Below are positions 7,079 to 10,000 of a stretch of 10,000 nucleotides of DNA, piece after piece. The stretch comes from Hepatocystis sp. ex Piliocolobus tephrosceles. Its lineage: Eukaryota > Apicomplexa > Aconoidasida > Haemosporida > Plasmodiidae. Where the stretch lies: NCBI GenBank assembly GCA_902459845.2, contig CABPSV020000160.1, positions 1 to 10,000 on the forward strand, read 5' to 3'. Every line of letters starts with the position of its first letter. Position 1 is the stretch's first letter. The notes below the pieces were generated by a model. The model had not been told where the DNA came from, did no database searches, and worked only from the letters and a program-made list of their open reading frames with translations. Made by a program: the position numbers and the translations under genes.

Positions 7079-9774
7079 ATGACTATTAATTCTAATAAAC
7101 GCAATAATGATAGTGATAAGAAAAAAAGTTCCAATAAAACCAGTGAAGCATATGAGGAAGAATATGATATAAACAACCCTAACACTGATATTGATGGAAC
7201 TGATAATTATGATGAAGATGAAGATGATGAAACACATACGTTAATGCACGTATTACATAGTTATGACAATTTTCAAAAAAAAAACTTAAAATTTGGAAGA
7301 ATAAATAATAAAAAAAATGATACTAAAGTAATTAAGTTACGTCAAACATTAATAAATTTATTATCGAAAAGTGAGCAAAAAATAGACAATAATAGTAATA
7401 TATATTCAAATAAAAAAAAAAAAATAAATAATATTTATGATAGTATTTATGACAATATTTATAATGATACCAATGAACATATGAAAACTCATATCTATGT
7501 TAAACCATATTCAAATTATAATTTAACTAGTCGAGCAGCTATGTGGAAAGAAGTTGAAAAAAATGACGATCCTGAATATAATTTAAAACTAGAAAGTCCC
7601 AAAAAAAAAAAATCACTTAAAGAAAGAATAACAAATTATATAAATCCATCACAAGAAAATACATTAAATAATCAAAAAGGTATGACTTATTTAGCATTTT
7701 TTATGATTTTATTTTCTGTTATTGTAACTTGTATATCTGGTCTAGTTACAATTTTATTTAATACCAAAACTGAATCATTCCATTGGAAATATAACACTCT
7801 ATATAATAGTAACAAATATAATGATGAACAATTAAGTAAACTTATAAATTTTTCAAAAGTTGGAAATGATCAAAATGTTACCGATGACTCAAATTATTTT
7901 CGACTTAACGAAATGCTAGAACAAATAAAAAATAGTATGAACGAAAATATGAATATAAATGCACAAAACAGACAAGAAACAAATGCTTTACATGAGTTAA
8001 GTAATAAAATGAATAATAATTATAAAGAATTAGAGAGTAATATACAAAATTTAGAAAATAAATTAAACGAAATAGAACATAAATTAGTAATTAATACAAA
8101 AGGTATTGATTATTTTCGGAATACTTCTAAAAAAGAAGTTGATATTATAAAAAAAAAAATACAAGAAAATCATGAAAAATTTCAAAATAAATTTAAAGAA
8201 TATGTTAAAACTATCGATATGATAAAAAATGATATGAATCAAAAAAATATGATGCTAAACGAATTTGAAAAAAAAATCAACATTAACGAAATTAACATTA
8301 ATAAAAATGTTGTCAATAAAATAGAATATGAAACAAAAAAATTTTTACAATCTATAAATGATTTAGAACAAAAAATAAAATTAATTCAAAATGAGTTAGT
8401 TAATAATAAAGCTTTTTTAGAGAATTATAAAAACGTGATGGCAGGTGTTGGTGGTGGTAGTAGTGGTGATGGTAGTAGTGGTGGTAATAGTAGTGGTGAT
8501 GGTAGTAGTGGTGGTAATAGTAGTGGTGGTGGTAATAGTAGTGGTGGTAATAGTAGTGGTGATGGTAGTAGTCAACCTGATTCAAAAAAAAAAAAAAGAA
8601 GAATGCCTTTTTTTTGGTCATCATCAAACAACGATAATAATGATGAAAAAGGTAAAACAAATAAAAATGAAGACATACCACCACCACTACTTAACAATGC
8701 ATTTATAACTGAGAATATGAATATTGTAACAAATTTACAAAAAGAGTTAAACCTATTAAAAAATAGCGTCAAAAAATCAGACACATTTTTAGATGATGTG
8801 TTCCCAACTTTTGAAAATAATTTAGTAAAAAATGTTGAAAATAAAATTAAAAAATATTTAGAAATATATAAAAAAGATATAATAAATGAAATAAATGAGT
8901 CGAAAAGTGTATATAATGAAGAAAAATATAAAAAAATAGAACTAAAACAAGAAAAAATACAAAAGGAATTATTAATCATGATAAATAATCAAATAAAAAC
9001 AGAAACAAATATAATCAAAGAAGATTTTAATAAAACATTTACAAATCTGTTAGAAAGTAGTGTTAGTAGTGGTAAAAAAAATGATCCTACATATACTCCT
9101 CAAATAAATACAAAAAATTATAGTTCCTTTGAAATATTACAACAAAAAGTAAACGAATTATATAATGAATTTATATTAGATTATAATCAAATAGATTGGG
9201 CTTTAGAATCATTAGGTGCTAGAATTGTATATAAAATGACTAGTTCTCCATTAAATAAAAATGATTTTATTGAAAATTTTTTAAATAAAATTGCATATTT
9301 TTTACCATCAGAAGAAATTTATGGTATGATTAAACCAATGGGTAAAGACCCATCTATTATTCTTAAACCAAATAATTACCCAGGTGATTGTTTTTCTTTT
9401 TATGGTAATAAAGGAAAAATAACAATACATTTACCTGCAACAATTGATATATCATCAGTATCTATTCAACATGTACATGAAAACATTAGTAATAATTTAA
9501 ACGCAACACCCAAATATTTTTCTGTTTATGCTGTTATTGATTCAAACTGGCCTGAACATTTTGAACAAGAAGACATTGATTATAATGACTATAAAAACAG
9601 TTCTCTTTACTCATGTCTACATTCTGTTTATAACAATATGCAACCTGCCATGCTTTTAAAAAAATGGCTAGAAAATGAAAAAAAACCCAATGTTATACAT
9701 ATTGGAGATTTTTATTTTGATCGAAAAAAAAGAATTGCAAATTACCCCATCAAACATTGTTTGCCCGTTAAAAG
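7079..9774 (+). CDS. SUN1: SUN-domain inner nuclear membrane protein, first exon (gene runs off the right edge)
   Basis: SUN proteins sit in the inner nuclear membrane and link the nuclear interior to partners across the perinuclear space. The open frame gives about 899 residues. In order: an acidic and Lys-rich N-terminal region (1-200, with DEDEDDE at 45-51 and KKKK at 112-115 and 175-178), presumed nuclear; one membrane segment (about 202-227); a long coiled-coil-prone region (270-450); a Gly/Ser/Asn/Asp spacer (456-498); KKKKRR (503-508); a second coiled-coil-prone region (545-700); then a SUN domain from DWALESLGARIV (706-717). SUN marks include ILKPNNYPGDCFSF (761-774), the I-DISSVSIQHVH stretch, TPKYFSVYAV (810-819) and IGDFYFD (875-881). 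The closing SUN strands and their Cys are missing. The apparent stop TAA at 9776-9778 overlaps an AG|GTAAGG donor, so I end this exon at 9774 in phase 2. The N-terminus starts at the first ATG. SUN family is well supported; the choice of SUN1 over another parasite SUN protein is from memory. Confidence 0.88.
8450..8572 (+). repeat. In-frame GGT/AGT/GAT/AAT minisatellite encoding Gly-Ser-Asn-Asp repeats
   Basis: The block is built of trinucleotides that vary mainly in the first two bases and always end in T. It encodes alternating SSGDG and SSGGN units, with a looser SSGGGNSSGGN part near the end (protein about 458-498). A 30-bp unit is repeated exactly, beginning at 8459 and again at 8489. 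It is by far the most G-rich stretch in the window, while C is nearly absent from the + strand. Confidence 0.93.
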
Positions 9775-10000
9775 GTAAGGCGCGATAAAATTTAGAATTA
9801 CTACACAGTAGGACATGTGTTCAAATAGGTACATGTAGTGTGTGCTAAAAAAATGCTAAAGAAAAAAAAAAAAAAAGAGGCGATACATTAATATGTGCAT
9901 ATATATGTGCATATATATACACGCACAGTTTAACAATTTATCTCCCCCTTTTATCTCTCATGTAACTATTTTTGTTATATATATATTTATATTTGTCCGT
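9775..10000 (+). other. Probable first part of an intron of the SUN-domain gene
   Basis: GTAAGG at 9775-9780 is a strong donor match after AAAAG. The following sequence is AT-rich with TA/TG repeats and an A run, like the introns of the gene at 1115. I tested AG sites in phase 2, for example after CACGCACAG near 9928, and the reading hits a stop within a dozen codons without SUN-like residues. The acceptor and final exon(s) are therefore expected beyond 10000. The alternative is that this is 3' UTR after a true TAA. Confidence 0.62.

Noticed and set aside
6790..7237. Antisense Leu/Ile/Phe/Tyr-rich open frames overlapping the start of the SUN gene, hydrophobic like membrane segments
   Set aside because: They are complements of Asp/Asn/Lys-rich codons and TA repeats; low-complexity shadow of the real gene.
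8445..8708. Val-rich open frame on the + strand and His/Tyr-rich frame on the - strand over the minisatellite
   Set aside because: Both are off-frame readings of the GGT/AGT repeat in the SUN-domain gene; they have no independent start context or protein-like content.
8572..8979. Antisense Ser/Phe-rich open frame of 135 codons
   Set aside because: It mirrors Lys/Glu/Asn coiled-coil codons of the SUN gene and has no domain.
9928..9968. Final SUN exon after the CACGCACAG acceptor
   Set aside because: In the needed phase the frame reaches TAA within a dozen codons and lacks any SUN-like residues.

Overview
The window looks like nuclear DNA of a malaria parasite (Plasmodium). Non-coding DNA is almost entirely A and T, with homopolymer runs of 20 to 34 bases and long (TA)n tracts. 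Coding DNA is rich in Asn, Lys and Ile. Introns are short, with GT..AG ends and T-rich 3' ends. One gene product is clearly a 2-Cys peroxiredoxin with a mitochondrial-type leader, resembling Plasmodium TPx-2. Another is a SUN-domain nuclear-envelope protein resembling Plasmodium SUN1. The species cannot be fixed by eye.

Layout: three genes, all on the + strand, separated by about 1.9 kb of AT-rich spacer. (1) Positions 1115-2584 hold a multi-exon gene for a polytopic membrane protein of about 245-250 residues that I do not recognise. Every junction is in phase 0, and the best model includes a 15-nt micro-exon. (2) Positions 4537-5184 hold an intact single-exon thioredoxin-dependent peroxiredoxin with peroxidatic Cys67 and resolving Cys187. 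(3) Positions 7079 to about 9774 hold a large first exon for a SUN-domain protein: acidic N-terminus, one membrane segment, long coiled coils, a Gly/Ser/Asn spacer encoded by a minisatellite, and most of a C-terminal SUN domain. The apparent stop at 9776-9778 is part of a strong splice donor (AG|GTAAGG) and the SUN fold is unfinished there, so the gene very probably continues past the right edge.

The spacers carry four ordered tandem arrays (12, 13, 17-19 and 8 bp units). Two of them stand one after the other just upstream of the peroxiredoxin. No tRNA, rRNA, CRISPR array or transposon was seen. The three genes show no obvious common pathway (unknown membrane protein, mitochondrial redox defence, nuclear envelope); their adjacency looks like ordinary head-to-tail Plasmodium gene order. 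The most interesting points are the truncated-looking SUN domain with a large internal insertion, the G-rich minisatellite inside that gene, the micro-exon, the poly(A) leaders directly abutting two start codons, and the strictly periodic 13-bp array.
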